A stretch of DNA of 64,000 bases, taken from Notospermus geniculatus (taxonomy: Eukaryota > Nemertea > Pilidiophora > Heteronemertea > Lineidae). The stretch covers positions 34,494 to 98,493 of the forward strand of contig NMRB01001645.1 in assembly GCA_002633025.1 (NCBI GenBank), read 5' to 3'. The translations under genes were made by a program, and so were the position numbers. Shown one piece after another: positions 11,093 through 22,282 of this stretch. The notes under the pieces are model-generated. The model made no database searches. It was not told the DNA's origin and saw nothing but the letters and a program-made list of their open reading frames with translations. Each line of letters starts with the position of its first letter. The first letter of the stretch is position 1.

Positions 11093-11239
11093 ATAGACCA
11101 TGCAGAATGTGATAACCTGGGGTCGGCGAACTGCAATGAAATTTGGTGTGAAGTTACCCCTTGGTGAGAGACAAAAACACGCAAAATATCGGGTCAATCA
11201 ATTGGCTGGTTTGGGAGTACATGTACATGTATATACCGT

Positions 11240-11677
11240 AGAGTCGGTTCTATAACATCAATGCATTATATGCCGAAGTCCCGCCCCAGTTCATTACTAT
11301 GTCAGAGCCCGGTTTCCCGCCTGCACTGATCGACCAATGGCGCACAGAAGAAGGCCTAGTCAGTTTCTTGCGAATAAGACATGAGGTGTTGGGACATCAC
11401 TAGGCCTATGAAGTCGGTCAAATGCCGCAGTATACAACTTGTATCAATAAAGAATCCAAAGCTTTCGTCAACCACTGACAACAGAGCCGTGGAATTCTTG
11501 AATGCGTGGTGAAATTGATCTCTATTCCTTGAAACCACAAATCCGTATAGCGCCTAGTACTGACGGCCTATTCAAATCCCCGTCACGAATGTCGGTCTTG
11601 ACCAACATGTGGCCAGTACGTAGTAAAATGGGCGTTGCTAATCTTGAATTTTGGATTGATGTTATAGAACCGACTCT
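11240..11677. repeat. 438-bp element with 23-bp terminal inverted repeats
   Basis: AGAGTCGGTTCTATAACATC at the left pairs exactly with its complement at 11655-11677. The interior has overlapping short frames only. Non-autonomous DNA transposon by structure. Confidence 0.75.
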
Positions 11678-12430
11678 AAAGAACCCTGACCAACATCAAA
11701 CTCAGGTTCCTACGGATCGTTCTAAGTCTATCAGGCTATGTCACTTGGACACAATCTCTAGATGTGTCTCGATTGAAAGCCTGAGATTGAATACAGTGGC
11801 GCCACCAAATAGGCCGGTAGTCTATCATGTTCTGGAGGTACATGTACTTGGAAGGGCGTTTGCACTTCTGTAGACCACCATACTGCGGCGCTGTGGTTTT
11901 TGTTCATGCAGTTCAGCTTTAATGTACGGTCGCCAGTGCTGTATGAGAATCCAGGTGGCGGAGAACGACGACGCTCTGCATTGTCCACTCTCCAGTCTCC
12001 AGTATCCAGGGTTTTCGAATACCCCTTGATTTGTTTGTCGAATCAAAGTTATTGCAAAATTAGTTTGGCTTCATTAGACAAGCGTACAACTGTTACCGGA
12101 GTATTGCCCAACCGACCAGCCATGAATTTCACGTGTACTTCAATAGTTGCAGAACGTCGATCGATTGCTCAATCAATACCCTAATCACTTCCACTTCATA
12201 CCAATACCCGTAAAACAACTCGAAAACACACTGAACAAAACCATAATTCTCATCTATTGAAGTGATTAAGGTATACGTATTGTTGATGACCAAAATGTCT
12301 TCGATAATTATATAACCTGCGATCAATAGGCCTATGTTCTCAATAGCGATACTTCCCTTCATCATATAATGTTGAGACACAAAGCCGTAAACATCAGATG
12401 ACTCATTATGTCGAAGTTATGTCGAAGTTA

Positions 12431-12628
12431 TGAAAAGTGACTCGAAATCTCGAATATTTGACGCAAAAAATCTGACTAACTGCACACTGAATTGAGAAAA
12501 TAAGGCTCGGGGCACCTTCTTATGACGGTTCCCGAGGGCCCCCGAGCCTTATTTTCCCAATTTTTTGTGCAGTTAGTCAGATTTTTTGCGTCAAATATTC
12601 GAGATTTCGAGTCACTTTATATAACCCT
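12431..12628. mobile_element. Hairpin MITE present only in copy A
   Basis: Arms AAAGTGACTCGAAATCTCG and its complement extend about 85 bp each way, through TTTGACGC and CTAACTGCA. The sister at about 19595 reads straight through (GTCGAAGTTAAGGCAG), so this is a clean insertion after the duplication. TTA on both sides suggests a 3-bp target duplication. Confidence 0.8.
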
Positions 12629-12715
12629 TAAGGCAGTATTCCTGATAACTGTTTATTCCAATTAACGCCCATTTTTCGTGAATTTCTCAAAAACTAGGCT
12701 AAGCAGGAATATGCG

Positions 12716-12793
12716 AATTGGCCATCCCGTATCGAACTCGAGACCTCTTACGCAATAGGCGAACACTCTACACAACCGCTGCCTTTCGGAAAG
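12716..12793 (-). repeat. tRNA-derived SINE-like head
   Basis: On the minus strand it reads like a tRNA 5' half with an A-box-like GGTTGTGTAGAGTG and a B-box-like GAGTTCGATACGG. It is duplicated at 19727-19803 with the flanking sequence. It lacks a complete cloverleaf, so it is a SINE relic, not a tRNA gene. Confidence 0.45.
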
Positions 12794-12800
12794 TTTCAAA

Positions 12801-13058
12801 ATGAAGGTCACTGGGAATATCGCTGTTTACCAAATTGTCGTGACAGGTTGGAGTCTACGGTCACCTTCTTTGGGTCATCAAGAAGAAAAGTCACTTCTTT
12901 CATGTTCTGCCGTCTGTCTCAAGGTCATGAAATGTACAACCTTCGTAATGATTCCGACACATGGCAGTCTTGTCTGTCAGATGAGTGACCGCCAGGGGAC
13001 ATGCATGGAGAAACAAGAAGCTGTGAGGCATCCGCCAGCTAAGATGTTTCAGAAGAAG
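12801..13058 (+). CDS. Cysteine-rich (PAN/Apple-like?) exon, copy A
   Basis: An open exon of 86 codons ends at AAGAAG/GTAATTC, a good donor in phase 0. The cysteine spacing in SCSAVCLKVMKC and the later LVCQM resemble the core of a PAN/Apple adhesion domain, but the match is by eye only. The sister copy at 19811-20068 keeps the same frame with a few substitutions, which supports coding. The ATG at 12801 could be a true start or lie inside a longer exon. No partner exon is identified. Confidence 0.4.
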
Positions 13059-13230
13059 GTAATTCACCTCTATCAGAACTTGATTCTACGGCGTTCTAAG
13101 TTGACCTCTAGTGCTTCGGAGTCGGCTGGGGGATGGGTACACCAATGCGTTCGTGATCCAATGCATTAAGCACGCACGTACATGTTATGCCCCGTGCTGA
13201 CTTCAGGAAGCAGTAGTGTGACATGGCGAC

Positions 13231-13712
13231 TGTTCGATAAGGGCACATGTTGTGATGAGAATAAGTCGTGATATGTATGCTTTAATCATCGTCATCAGTA
13301 ATGAAAAACAATAAATTAAAATGTCATTTTCCTTTCTTTGGCCTTTGAGGAAAAGTCTGTTTGGTAAAAGACGTTACCTCGGTTACCATGGCAACGGATT
13401 TAACCCATTTGATATGTGAACCTTCTACCCCCTGGAGGTAAAACATACAAAATGTACAAATTTGATGACAACAACAACAATCTAGAGCTAACTAGGCCTA
13501 TAGATGGAGTTGCAACTACATGTAGGTCATTTTCATGCCGATTTCTCGGAAACTCGCGCATGCACAGCAGCCGTTTTGACTTGTCAACACGGAAGTAAAT
13601 TTTTGTTGGCTTTCAACGAAAGATTGTCGGTGGATCGCACAATTTTGCTGTCTTTTGTTGGTTTTCCGCCCAGTTTTTCGTTTACGCCTATACGTATGCG
13701 AGTCAACTTCAA
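13231..13712. other. Non-coding, nothing recognised
   Basis: Not shared with copy B of the duplication. No exon or repeat supported. Confidence 0.45.
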
Positions 13713-13831
13713 GGCCCGTATTTTAGAATGCGTCTCAATGTAAAGGAGATCCTCAAGACTATTGTTCTCCTGTTGAAAACAATAGCCTTGAGGAACTCCT
13801 TTACTATGATGAGCATTCTAAAATACGGGCC
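13713..13831. repeat. 119-bp foldback element
   Basis: GGCCCGTATTTTAGAATGC pairs with GCATTCTAAAATACGGGCC; inner arms GTAAAGGAG and CTCCTTTAC also pair. The TATTTTAGAA word recalls the outer arms at 2818-3212. Confidence 0.75.
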
Positions 13832-14440
13832 CATATCTTTACCAACGTGAAAATCAGCTCGGGTATTCAGAAAAACTCGCCCAGTTTTGTCGTCGAATGG
13901 ACAAAAATGACGACGCACCTGGCCGGAAGTCGGGAATTCACTCGATTCTTTGCTCGCCTTCTCACACGCTTTGGTGAGGTAGCGGGGAAACCAGTGAATT
14001 TTCCTTTCTCCAACTCATCCTAAAGACTTTCACAGCGCAATGAAATCCCACGGGTTTACTATTTAGACATAATTGAATGAGGTACCCGCGGAACTAACGT
14101 CACGACGTGGCGCTGCGAGCGATGTGCCCGAAGTTTCTTTTTTCTAACGTTATTTCCATTTATTTCTGGAGTGAAAATAACCTGTTTCTGTTGGTCGCCT
14201 GACAGTAAACTTTACATTATTCTGTAGCTGATGAAAATTTCTTTAATCTCCTTGCTTTTTTCCTAAAAATGAGGAGATAGGTTGGCGATAAAAGCAACGT
14301 TTTTGTCTCATTTTTCCTGTAGAAAAATGTACAGGTCACTTTTTCATGACGCAACGTCAACACCTAAAATGACGTCAATGACGTTGCGACGGGTCAATCG
14401 ATCGCACCGCCACCGCGTAGCAAAGTTTGTCACGCGGGTA
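13832..14440. other. Upstream region of gene B copy A
   Basis: Copy-A-specific DNA before the duplicated segment resumes at 14441. No exon is supported; it contains several TGACGTCA-like words around 14350-14380. Confidence 0.4.
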
Positions 14441-14475
14441 TCTCATTCCCTGAGCGTGTTTCTGAAATTGTCGCC

Positions 14476-14595
14476 ATGGCAACAACAAAGTCGCGAGGGT
14501 GGAACAAAGCTAGTGATGTAGCGCTCGGAGGTGCAGTTGCCGCTTTGAAGCCTTTTGGAGTCGCGACAAACAACCTTCGCAGAACGGGTCTTTGA
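14476..14595 (+). other. Short open frame with strong Kozak context upstream of gene B
   Basis: GCCATGG starts a 39-codon frame (first residues MATTKSRGWNKASD). In copy B the Trp codon TGG is TAG, so only eight residues remain. It may be part of the 5' UTR, an upstream ORF, or a lost first exon. The evidence for a protein is weak. Confidence 0.2.
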
Positions 14596-15813
14596 TGTTA
14601 TAATTACCTGCCAGGTGGACCCGTCTGCAAAATAGTTCACTGAATCAGCCATTCTAATAACAACGCGATTGTCTAAATGATTCTACAAGGACCCACGCAA
14701 GATTAAGTATAGACTTGGAAAGGTTATCCCATTCCAACCACCACTGATATCACCCAAGGATGGGGTTTGGTTCCATGATCATTCAGGGAGAATAGTAGAC
14801 ACGCAGCAGCCGAATGACTCGCCCTATATGAATGTTGTTGTATATGTGAACAAGAGGGGTTACTTTGGAATCCAATACAAGACTTCGTTTTATCAAGTAG
14901 TCGCTGCATGTGAACCATGTATTTACATGGGTTACATAGTGTTTCGTTTTCCTATCCGAAGGAAAAAAACCTACTTGCTTTATGACGTCAAGAGAGGGAA
15001 ATTTGAAGGGAATATCATCATACCGAACACAAATAAATGCATTTCTGGAGGAGTAGGCTATGGCATAAGAATAGGATCTGAGGGGAAAGCCGTCGTAGTC
15101 TGCCGTCAACATTTCATCGGTGCCACAATTTATGATATAAAATTGTCAAACGAAACTGGTCGAATTCAATTTGTCCTCATTAAAGGAATCGTCTTCCCTT
15201 TGATGCGCAAGCCAGAGGTTATCACCAGGGATGTTTACATTGGTGAAAACGTGCACGTGATCGGGTATTTTCTGATAGATAATTACCGGGCGACGAAATA
15301 CCGGCAGACGAAATTCGTTAGGCAATGTCGTGGTGGTGTCGAACTTACTTTCAGTAAATATTCCGACATGTTGTTCTTAATTTGTGCAGGCCTACCGAGG
15401 CTAACTGCGATCGGATTGAGACGCGTTTTTTACCCTAAGGACGGTTTCCTCAAAAAGGACTCTGGAAAACCAATGTTTACAAAGAAAATGGCGACCTTTT
15501 ATCCCAGTGTCAGTGATAGGTTTTCAAAGCATTTCAACTTCAATCCCACAAATGGCGCATTACTGCATGAAGGAGCATTTCATTTCAGCTGAAGTTTACC
15601 ATCTGGTGATATAAGACTAATGGTAATGGTAAATCTCTGTCTTGGCCGGGGATGAGCTGGCTCCCGAATGAAGTAACCTCGATGTGGGCGACGGTCGTCC
15701 AGATTGACGCAGAATTTATATATTTTATCTATTTCTTCAATATTTTACGCTCAGTCTTTGTTAACCTGCTTTTCATTATGTTCTTATAGGTAAAGAAAGA
15801 TTACAAATACAAA

Positions 15814-17109
15814 CAAGAGAGGGACATCGGAGCGATGTCAATGGTTTCCGGTGTTTACTGTAGATGCAGGAACATGTATAATGTGTAACACTTACAGGGA
15901 TACAGCTGCTCGCTAATTGTTGAAGATATGAACCAGTTCTGGTGACTGAGTTATTTTATATTGACCGTGACCTCTGACCTTCAGGAGGTCATTGCATAAT
16001 CAGGAGGAGCATCCTCAGTGACCTAAGTACGTTGGTCCATAGTGCCAGGTAGACTTCTAGACTGTAGTTATCATCATGAACATGTTTCTGTATCGGGGCT
16101 GTTGAAGCTTGACCTTGACATCCCACCTTCATGGTCATTGAAAAAATTGAAAGATTATCCGCAACAGTGCTTGGTTTCAGGTCACTAGCAAGTTCTCTGT
16201 CAACATTATCGACTATTCCAATATCACAGCTATATTTTAACCGTGACCTTGACCTCTGACCTCCAATGTCATTGCGTAAATGAAAGAAGGATCCTGGATA
16301 ATCGAGGTATATGACTTGGATCCATGATGCTCACTGGTCTTCTGTCAGTTCTTGAGACGGCCATAGGCCTACGAGTTCAGTTTGAATTTGACCTGGACCT
16401 TGACCTCAAACACTCAAGGTCATTGCATAATCTGAAAGAGCATAAGTGATAACCCCTTAGAGGTAAGGGTTTTAGGCTTCCTCCTACACCAGTTGTCGAG
16501 TTATTTCAGAATATCAAATTTACATATCGAATATCACCATGATATCACTAAATATCATGTGACCTGCAAACTCCAGGTGGACAATATTAGTAGCAATAGC
16601 ATCCGTGAGTGAGTATGATGGGGTAAGGCAAAGTTGTAGTCGCTATCTGGACGAGATCCTAAGATATCTCAAAATATCAAATTTGATATATCAATATCAA
16701 TGTGATACTGACCCTCGAGATGAAAGTTGATGATCCCAGTAAGTTGCCCCGATCCATGAACATGTGGATGGAACTTAACAGAACTGTTACTGGTCTAGGA
16801 GCCAAGTTACCAGCGCTTTAACAGAAAGAGATGGGCAAAATATCAACATTTGATATATCAATATCACCATGACCCACATGTCTGAGACATGTAACAATAA
16901 GCTCATCATGTAGCCAGGATCAAGTTACCTGGGGTGAGTTACTTTCAGGGCTGTAGCTGTTGCAGTAGCCGAGTTACAGGGTGGACAGACACACAGACGG
17001 ACAGACAGACAGATACACAGACAGACAGACAGACAGACAGATGGACAGACAGACAGACACCACGACCAACTACTATATGGTTTCCGATCTTGATGATCGG
17101 AAACCATAA
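15814..17109 (+). mobile_element. Pearl/DINE-like repeat-cored element inserted in gene B copy A
   Basis: Copy B reads through uninterrupted (TACAAATACAAATTAAG), fixing the insertion edges to within two or three bases. The element starts near CAAGAGAGGGACATCGG and has a subterminal ATGGTTTCCGG. It then carries about seven degenerate tandem units of 135-165 bp marked by GACCTTGACCTCTGACC, an (ACAG)n microsatellite at 16985-17057, and a terminal hairpin, GGTTTCCGATC with its complement. No target duplication is evident. This layout (repeat core, tetranucleotide run, 3' hairpin, no TSD) is that of pearl/DINE-type Helitron-related elements; the family assignment is inference. Confidence 0.7.
16985..17057. 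repeat. (ACAG)n microsatellite
   Basis: Imperfect ACAG/ACGG/ATGG tetranucleotide run inside the inserted element. Frames through it give Cys/Leu/Ser/Val repeats that are artefacts. Confidence 0.9.
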
Positions 17110-18370
17110 TTAAGTCATCGAATGTCATTCATTCCACCGATCAGATCAACAGAAAGATCTCTTTCTTTTGCTTTTTTAGATGATGCCCAGCCATTTGTTA
17201 CGGTATATTTCGTAGAACAGCCAGTGCCTTGGTCGAGAATTCTGGTGTACACTCCGCGTCGAAATAACCTTTATGGAGTATTATATAATTTTTCCTTCTT
17301 TCATCACATGCCTAAAGATATCACGGTCTTTTTGAACCAGCGTCTTGACTACGTCTTGACGATTTTCGTCAAGAAGCCCCGCAGAATAGCTGTCATCACG
17401 GAAATATGGGTGTATTTTATACCAGTTATCACGTGGGAAATTGATTGGAAAGCTCCCTGTTCCGCCTGAAGAGAAATGCAAAGTAGTTCGTCTGACTGGT
17501 TTAGTCAGGCTCTTTTTTTACACGCTGGATATGTTAACATTTGTTTTCTATTGTTTCGTGTCCACGCGATCTGCAATGTCCTTGACCTTTTACGACCTCC
17601 ACCGGAAGCATCAGAATGGTAAAATGGTGTACGCTTTCTCACACAATATAACTCTACAGTTTCAACTGCCGATCAAAATCGTATCAAACAGCCCGGGTCG
17701 TCCGTGGTTCAGTTTGTTCCATACGGTGAAATACCCCGTTCTCATCTTCATCAACCATCGCTTGCATGTTGTCCTGGTTCGTCGCAACCAAGATGCACGG
17801 CCTACAATATGGCCGTACGAGGTTCTCATGCCAAAGACCTTCACACACTTCTATCTTATTAATGAAGCATTAGGTGTGTTTGTTGTACGTTTTAGGCACA
17901 AGAGGGAAAGAAAATATGCTGGATTTTCCGGCTTTGAAACGCATAAAATTTGTTCATCCAGTTTCAATGAAAACTATGACGTCATCAGTCGGCTACGGCT
18001 GGAAATGCATGGAGTAAGTGACGATGAGAGTAGACACATTGGACATGCCCATTTCGACCAAAACAGGAACATCCGCTGGATACATGAACATCGGAAACAC
18101 AAGAAATACTATGCAGTAAATATATTTTCGCCCATTAATTAGACCAATCTCGAATTATTTCCCTTCAACTTAAGGGAACCCGAACGGATGCTAAAGTGGG
18201 AAAGACAATTTGCCGATGAAAATATAGCCATCGATCGTCTCGCCTCGTCTGACTCCGTCAGCACATGTCATGATTATTGATTTGCTAGCGCAGTCAAGTT
18301 GGACGAGGTATTGAAATTCAATTATCACTGTTGGCCTGGTTGCGCGACTAACTTTGGGTGGTTTATAAAT

Positions 18371-18748
18371 AGCCGTGGTTACACTACATAAAAATACCCG
18401 TGTTTTTCCAGACCCATGTCAAACCCGTGTGTACGAAAATCCCGGCGAGAGGTCACACTACTACACTGTAGTTAAGTAGCCCGGCGACAGTTGCGCTGCA
18501 AACATTGACTCTTCGGTCATTTCTGAATTGGCACACATTGTCGGAGGCGCGAAAACGACGTCATTTAATGGCTGCGCCATCTGTCGCCGTGCGAAGAACT
18601 AACGAACACACGGGGATTTTGAAAATCACGGCGAGATTGCCGTGTCTCAAAAACCCGCGTTTTTCAGACACGGGTTTCTTGAAGCCCGGCAATTCATATA
18701 GGTGTGACCACAAAAAACCCGGGGATTTTATGTAGTGTAACCACAGCT
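18371..18748. repeat. 378-bp element with ~23-bp terminal inverted repeats
   Basis: AGCCGTGGTTACACTACATA pairs with TATGTAGTGTAACCACAGCT (one mismatch). Secondary inner repeats of CCCGTGT and ACACGGG follow. Non-coding MITE. Confidence 0.8.
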
Positions 18749-18770
18749 ACCAATACCACTACCACAGAAA

Positions 18771-18885
18771 GTCCATTGGGGGACCGGCGCTTATCGGCAG
18801 TTAGTTATAACGCATTTTCCCATAACTAAACCGCCGATAGGCACCGAAAGCACTATCGGACTTTCTGTGCGGTCGGCCCAGATCG
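18771..18885. repeat. Foldback repeat shared with 44466-44574
   Basis: Contains GAAAGTCC...GGACTTTC outer arms and ATGGGAAAATGCGTTAT-type centre words. The region at 44466-44574 carries the same arms and centre, so this is an interspersed family. A relative of GGCGGTTTAG also occurs in the 20975-21699 element. Confidence 0.55.
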
Positions 18886-19214
18886 CTTGCCACATCTTCT
18901 GCATGGTGTGTTGCTGGCTTTAGAAGGCAAAAGGCTTGTAAGTCTTACTAACAGTCGGTGGGTAGCGCTCATACATGTAATTTGTAATTGTGTTGTCCAC
19001 TGAAAGTGTTCTACGGCTTGCTCTTTATGCTGCGAAGTTTTAATCAAGAATGAGAACGGAACAGAGGAAACAACCGAGGCTTTCAGTACAATTCGCAACA
19101 CTTGTTGTATCTTTTCTTATTTCTGTGTAACAATGCTTCGAAACTGGAGGACAAATTCCAACCAACATTCTGAGGTAATTCCATTACCTACACATTGGTC
19201 TGCACAGTTCTCTT
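18886..19214. other. Non-coding, nothing recognised
   Basis: Separates duplication copies A and B. No supported exon. Confidence 0.4.
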
Positions 19215-19810
19215 GGCTTGATTTGTTTGTCAAATCAAAGTTATTGCAAAATTAGTTTGGCTTCATTAGACGCGTACAACTGTTACCGGAGTATTGCCCA
19301 ACCGGCCAGCGATGAATTGCACGTGCACTTTACATATCAATAGTTGCAGAACGTCGATCGATTGGTCAATCAATACTTTCACTTCATATCAATACTCGCA
19401 AAACAACACGAAAACACACTGAACAAAACCATAAATCTCATCTATTGAAGTGATTAAGGTGCACATATTGTTGATGAACAAAAAGTCTTCGATTTCAATA
19501 ACCTGCGATCAATATGTTCTCAAAAGCGATACTTCCCTTCATCATATAATGTCGAGACACGAAGCCGTAAACATCAGTTGACTCATTATGTCGAAGTTAA
19601 GGCAGTATTCCTGATAACTGTTTATTCCAACGACTCTCTGGTCGGCGGAGAAACTCATGGGCAAAATTAAATTAACACCCATTTTTCTTGAATTTCTCAA
19701 AAACTAGGCTAAGCAGAAATATGCGAATTGGCCACCCAGTATCGAACGCGAGACCTCTTAGGCAATAGGCGAACACTCTACACAATCGCTTCCTATCGGA
19801 AAGTTTCAAA

Positions 19811-20068
19811 ATGAAAGTCACTGGAAATATCGCTATTTACCAAATTGTCGTGACAGGTTGGAGTTTACGGTCACCTTCTTTGGGTCATCAAGAAGAAAAA
19901 TCACTTATTTCATGTTCTGCCGTCTGTCTCAAGGTCATGAAATGTACAACCTTCGTAATGATTCCGACACATGGCAGTCTTGTCTGTCAGATGAGTGACC
20001 GGCGGGGGACATGCATGGAGAAACAAGAAGCTGTGAGGTATCCGCCAGCTAAGATGTTTCAGAAGAAG
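19811..20068 (+). CDS. Cysteine-rich (PAN/Apple-like?) exon, copy B
   Basis: Sister of 12801-13058, also 86 codons to the phase-0 donor AAGAAG/GTAATTC. The few differences include silent changes (AAG to AAA, CTA to TTA) and conservative ones, and all cysteines are retained. Joint retention of frame, cysteines and donor argues for selection or very recent duplication. Function unknown. Confidence 0.4.
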
Positions 20069-20108
20069 GTAATTCACTTCAGAACTTGATTCCACTGCGT
20101 TCCAGTTT

Positions 20109-20357
20109 AAAGCATGGCGCACACGAGCGACTAAAATGGGGGCGACTACCGATGCGACTACTAGGTCGCCTGCGATAATTACCTTTGAGGTCGATCAGTT
20201 ATGTCATCCGCGACATCACTGATCTCCCAGTGAAGCATTTGTCGCAAACGAGTAAAAAAAAACTAAAAAAACTAAAAATATGTTCAGTCGCTCCTGTAGT
20301 CGCAAGGCTAGTCGCCTAGAAAATCGCTCAAAAAACCGCTCGTGTGCGCCATGCTTT
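20109..20357. mobile_element. 249-bp inverted-repeat element present only in copy B
   Basis: Ends AAAGCATGGCGCACACGAGCG match by reverse complement (21 bp). Copy A reads through this point at about 13100, so it inserted after the duplication. The interior carries further GTCGC/GCGAC complementarity. Confidence 0.85.
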
Positions 20358-20974
20358 ATTGACCTCTAGTGTTTCGGAGTCGGCTGGGGGATGGGTAGAC
20401 CCATGCGTGCGTGATCCAATGCATTATGCATGTACGTGAAGTTATGCCGTTGCCGACTTCAGCAAGCAGTAGTGTGATGTCATATGGCGACAGACTCTAA
20501 CTGAAACGTTGTCATGGTTGTCATTTGGTGATCCACAACAAATAAGTCTGTCGGAACGCCAAACGCCGATGCGGACTCGGTTTCACCTCGACCGTTGACA
20601 AGCGTTTGATTGGCATAATTATAATTACATTTATCATATATCCGAGTACAGTATGTTCCGCGGTACCCCCTGGAACTGCAGCATTTTTCGTCAAAAACAC
20701 CGCACAAAAACTAACAAAATCGACGTGGACGAATGCTGGCCGTCCTAAAATCACATTTCATGTTCAATAATACAAGAACTGTTCGACTAATATGCTACAA
20801 ATCGCCTGAAATCGAAGGGGGTGTGATACGCGTTCCGTATCATCCCACTGATATGATACGGCCTCTGTTAACTAATAAGCTTTGATTTAAGGGGCTTTGC
20901 GAGGCCTTTTGGCTCACTTCCTGGAAAGACGCGGCCGTCTCACTCCGCTGGGCTCACTCCATCAACATTCGCGC

Positions 20975-21699
20975 ATTAAAGTGATCCTAAACCGCCGGGG
21001 CGAGCGAGACAGCCTCGTTTTCATTTTCCCGCGCTACGCCAGTATGAATGAGCGCCTGTCAATCATCGCGTCACGTGATTACTATGGAATTTACTACGCG
21101 ATCACTGATTGGGCAAGTTCTGAATGAGTGACAGCTGATTGTCAGAGCAACATGGATGCCACCAGTTCACCGAGTCGAGATTTCTCCTCGATTCAGGGGA
21201 GTTTTAGAGGATACATTCACGCCTAAGAGCATGAAGAGTGTTCAATCCGACACGAGTGACACCATTGATGACGATGTCAGCCGGTATGCCAGGCAAGTTG
21301 GTCTTTTCTCGGAAGGAGCCCCAGAATTCGCTGACGTTACACCGGCACGGCGGCGAGATCCGCAGTCCGGCAATATGTTAATGATGCCATACATACAAAC
21401 AACCTCCTCATCGTCTTAAAACGGAGTTCTTTCTTTATTATGAGCCACTTCGATAATGTCTGTGGACAATCCACAGCTGCTGGTCGGCATTTGCTACCTT
21501 TTAAGGCCGCCCTTTCCCTTCTTTCACTTCTTGCTTCGGCATCCTGTCTGCTGTCCGGTTTGCACGATTGACAAACTCAGCGAAGGTAGCGTACTGCGCA
21601 TGCTCAGAAGCCAGGAGCGGAAATCGGAAGTTCCATTTTCGTGGGCGGTGAAAATGATCGGGTGCCAACTTTTGCTTGGCGGTTTAGGACCACTTTAAT
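20975..21699. mobile_element. 725-bp element with 22-bp terminal inverted repeats
   Basis: ATTAAAGTGATCCTAAACCG and its complement (one mismatch) bound it. An open frame at 21156-21419 (contains PEFADVTPARRRD) has no splice or family support. Non-autonomous element by structure. Confidence 0.7.
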
Positions 21700-21781
21700 A
21701 CAAAAACAACAGTGCTCTGACATGGCGGATATGCATGCGGTGATACAAGTGGCATCGGTGGGGTATTTTTGACACTCGTGA

Positions 21782-21840
21782 TGATCTTTTGCGCGGAACC
21801 CCCTCGACCTTCGGTCTCAGGGGTTCCTGGCAAAAGATCA
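21782..21840. repeat. Short hairpin
   Basis: TGATCTTTTG...CAAAAGATCA with inner GGAACCCC/GGGGTTCC. It could form a stable stem; no terminator-like function is implied in a eukaryote. Confidence 0.7.
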
Positions 21841-21918
21841 CCACTCGTGTGTTCTGCTACCTCGGAAATCCCACTCGTGTGGTTTTATGATTGCAGATAG
21901 AAAATCCATGCATGTATA

Positions 21919-21953
<35 letters not shown>

Positions 21954-21955
21954 AT
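21919..21955. repeat. (TAAA)n microsatellite
   Basis: Nine uninterrupted AATA-type tetranucleotides. Confidence 0.95.
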
Positions 21956-22282
21956 ATTGACATCTTGTTTTCAATTAAAGTCCCATGGGTTCAGTAGATA
22001 AACCAAATTGAAGTACCTGAGGAGTGTTTCTGAAATTGTCGCCATGGCAACAACAAATTCTCGAGGGTAGAACAAAGCTAGTGACGTTGCGCTCTCGGAG
22101 GTGCAGATGGCGTTTTGAAGCCTTTGGGAGTCGCGACAAACAAACTTCTACAGAATAGGTCTTTGCATTCATAACTACCTGCCAGCCGTCTGCAAAGATG
22201 TTCACTAAATCAGCGATTCTAATCACAACGCGATACGTTGTCTGGCTTACTTTTGTCTAAATGATTCTACAAGGACCCAGCC

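Larger units (their letters stand above)
12026..13230 (+). repeat. Segmental duplication, copy A first half
   Basis: Aligns with 19215-20495 with high identity, starting at CTTGATTTGTTTGTC and ending near AAGCAGTAGTGTGA. It contains a tRNA-derived SINE-like segment and a cysteine-rich exon. A hairpin present here (about 12431-12628) is absent from the sister, and an element at 20109-20357 is absent here. Confidence 0.85.
14441..18142 (+). repeat. Segmental duplication, copy A second half
   Basis: Aligns with 22012-24128, starting at GTGTTTCTGAAATTGTCGCC. The spacing from the first half is 1.2 kb here and 1.5 kb in copy B. A 1.3-kb insertion at 15814-17109 is specific to this copy. Confidence 0.85.
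14699..18142 (+). pseudogene. Gene B copy A: decayed unrecognised beta-hairpin-repeat gene
   Basis: Compared with the copy at 22283-24128 it has five lesions. The start codon is AAG (14699-14701). A net 32-base loss near 15570 shifts the end of exon 1. A 1.3-kb element sits in exon 2 after 15813. A 7-base insertion at about 17413 shifts the frame again. Exon 1 would end at 15605 (CTG/GTGATA) and exon 2 begin at 15790. Its value is that it preserves the C-terminus that copy B lacks because of the gap: 17441-18142 stays open to a TAG and ends VNIFSPIN. That part is rich in Lys, Arg and His (for example RHKRERKY). Confidence 0.7.
19215..20495 (+). repeat. Segmental duplication, copy B first half
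   Basis: Sister of 12026-13230. It includes the same SINE-like head at 19727-19803 (minus) and the cysteine-rich exon. It lacks the copy A hairpin and has its own insertion at 20109-20357. Confidence 0.85.

Noticed and set aside
12716-12793. Possible tRNA gene on the minus strand
   Set aside because: Box-like motifs exist but no acceptor stem closes and the unit is repeated with its flank; better as a SINE relic.
14443-14652. Minus-strand frame similar to one at 21975-22226
   Set aside because: Similarity follows from the DNA duplication; the frame carries many indels between copies and no splice logic.
16925-17128. Cys/Leu/Ser/Val-repeat frame
   Set aside because: Translation of the (ACAG)n microsatellite.
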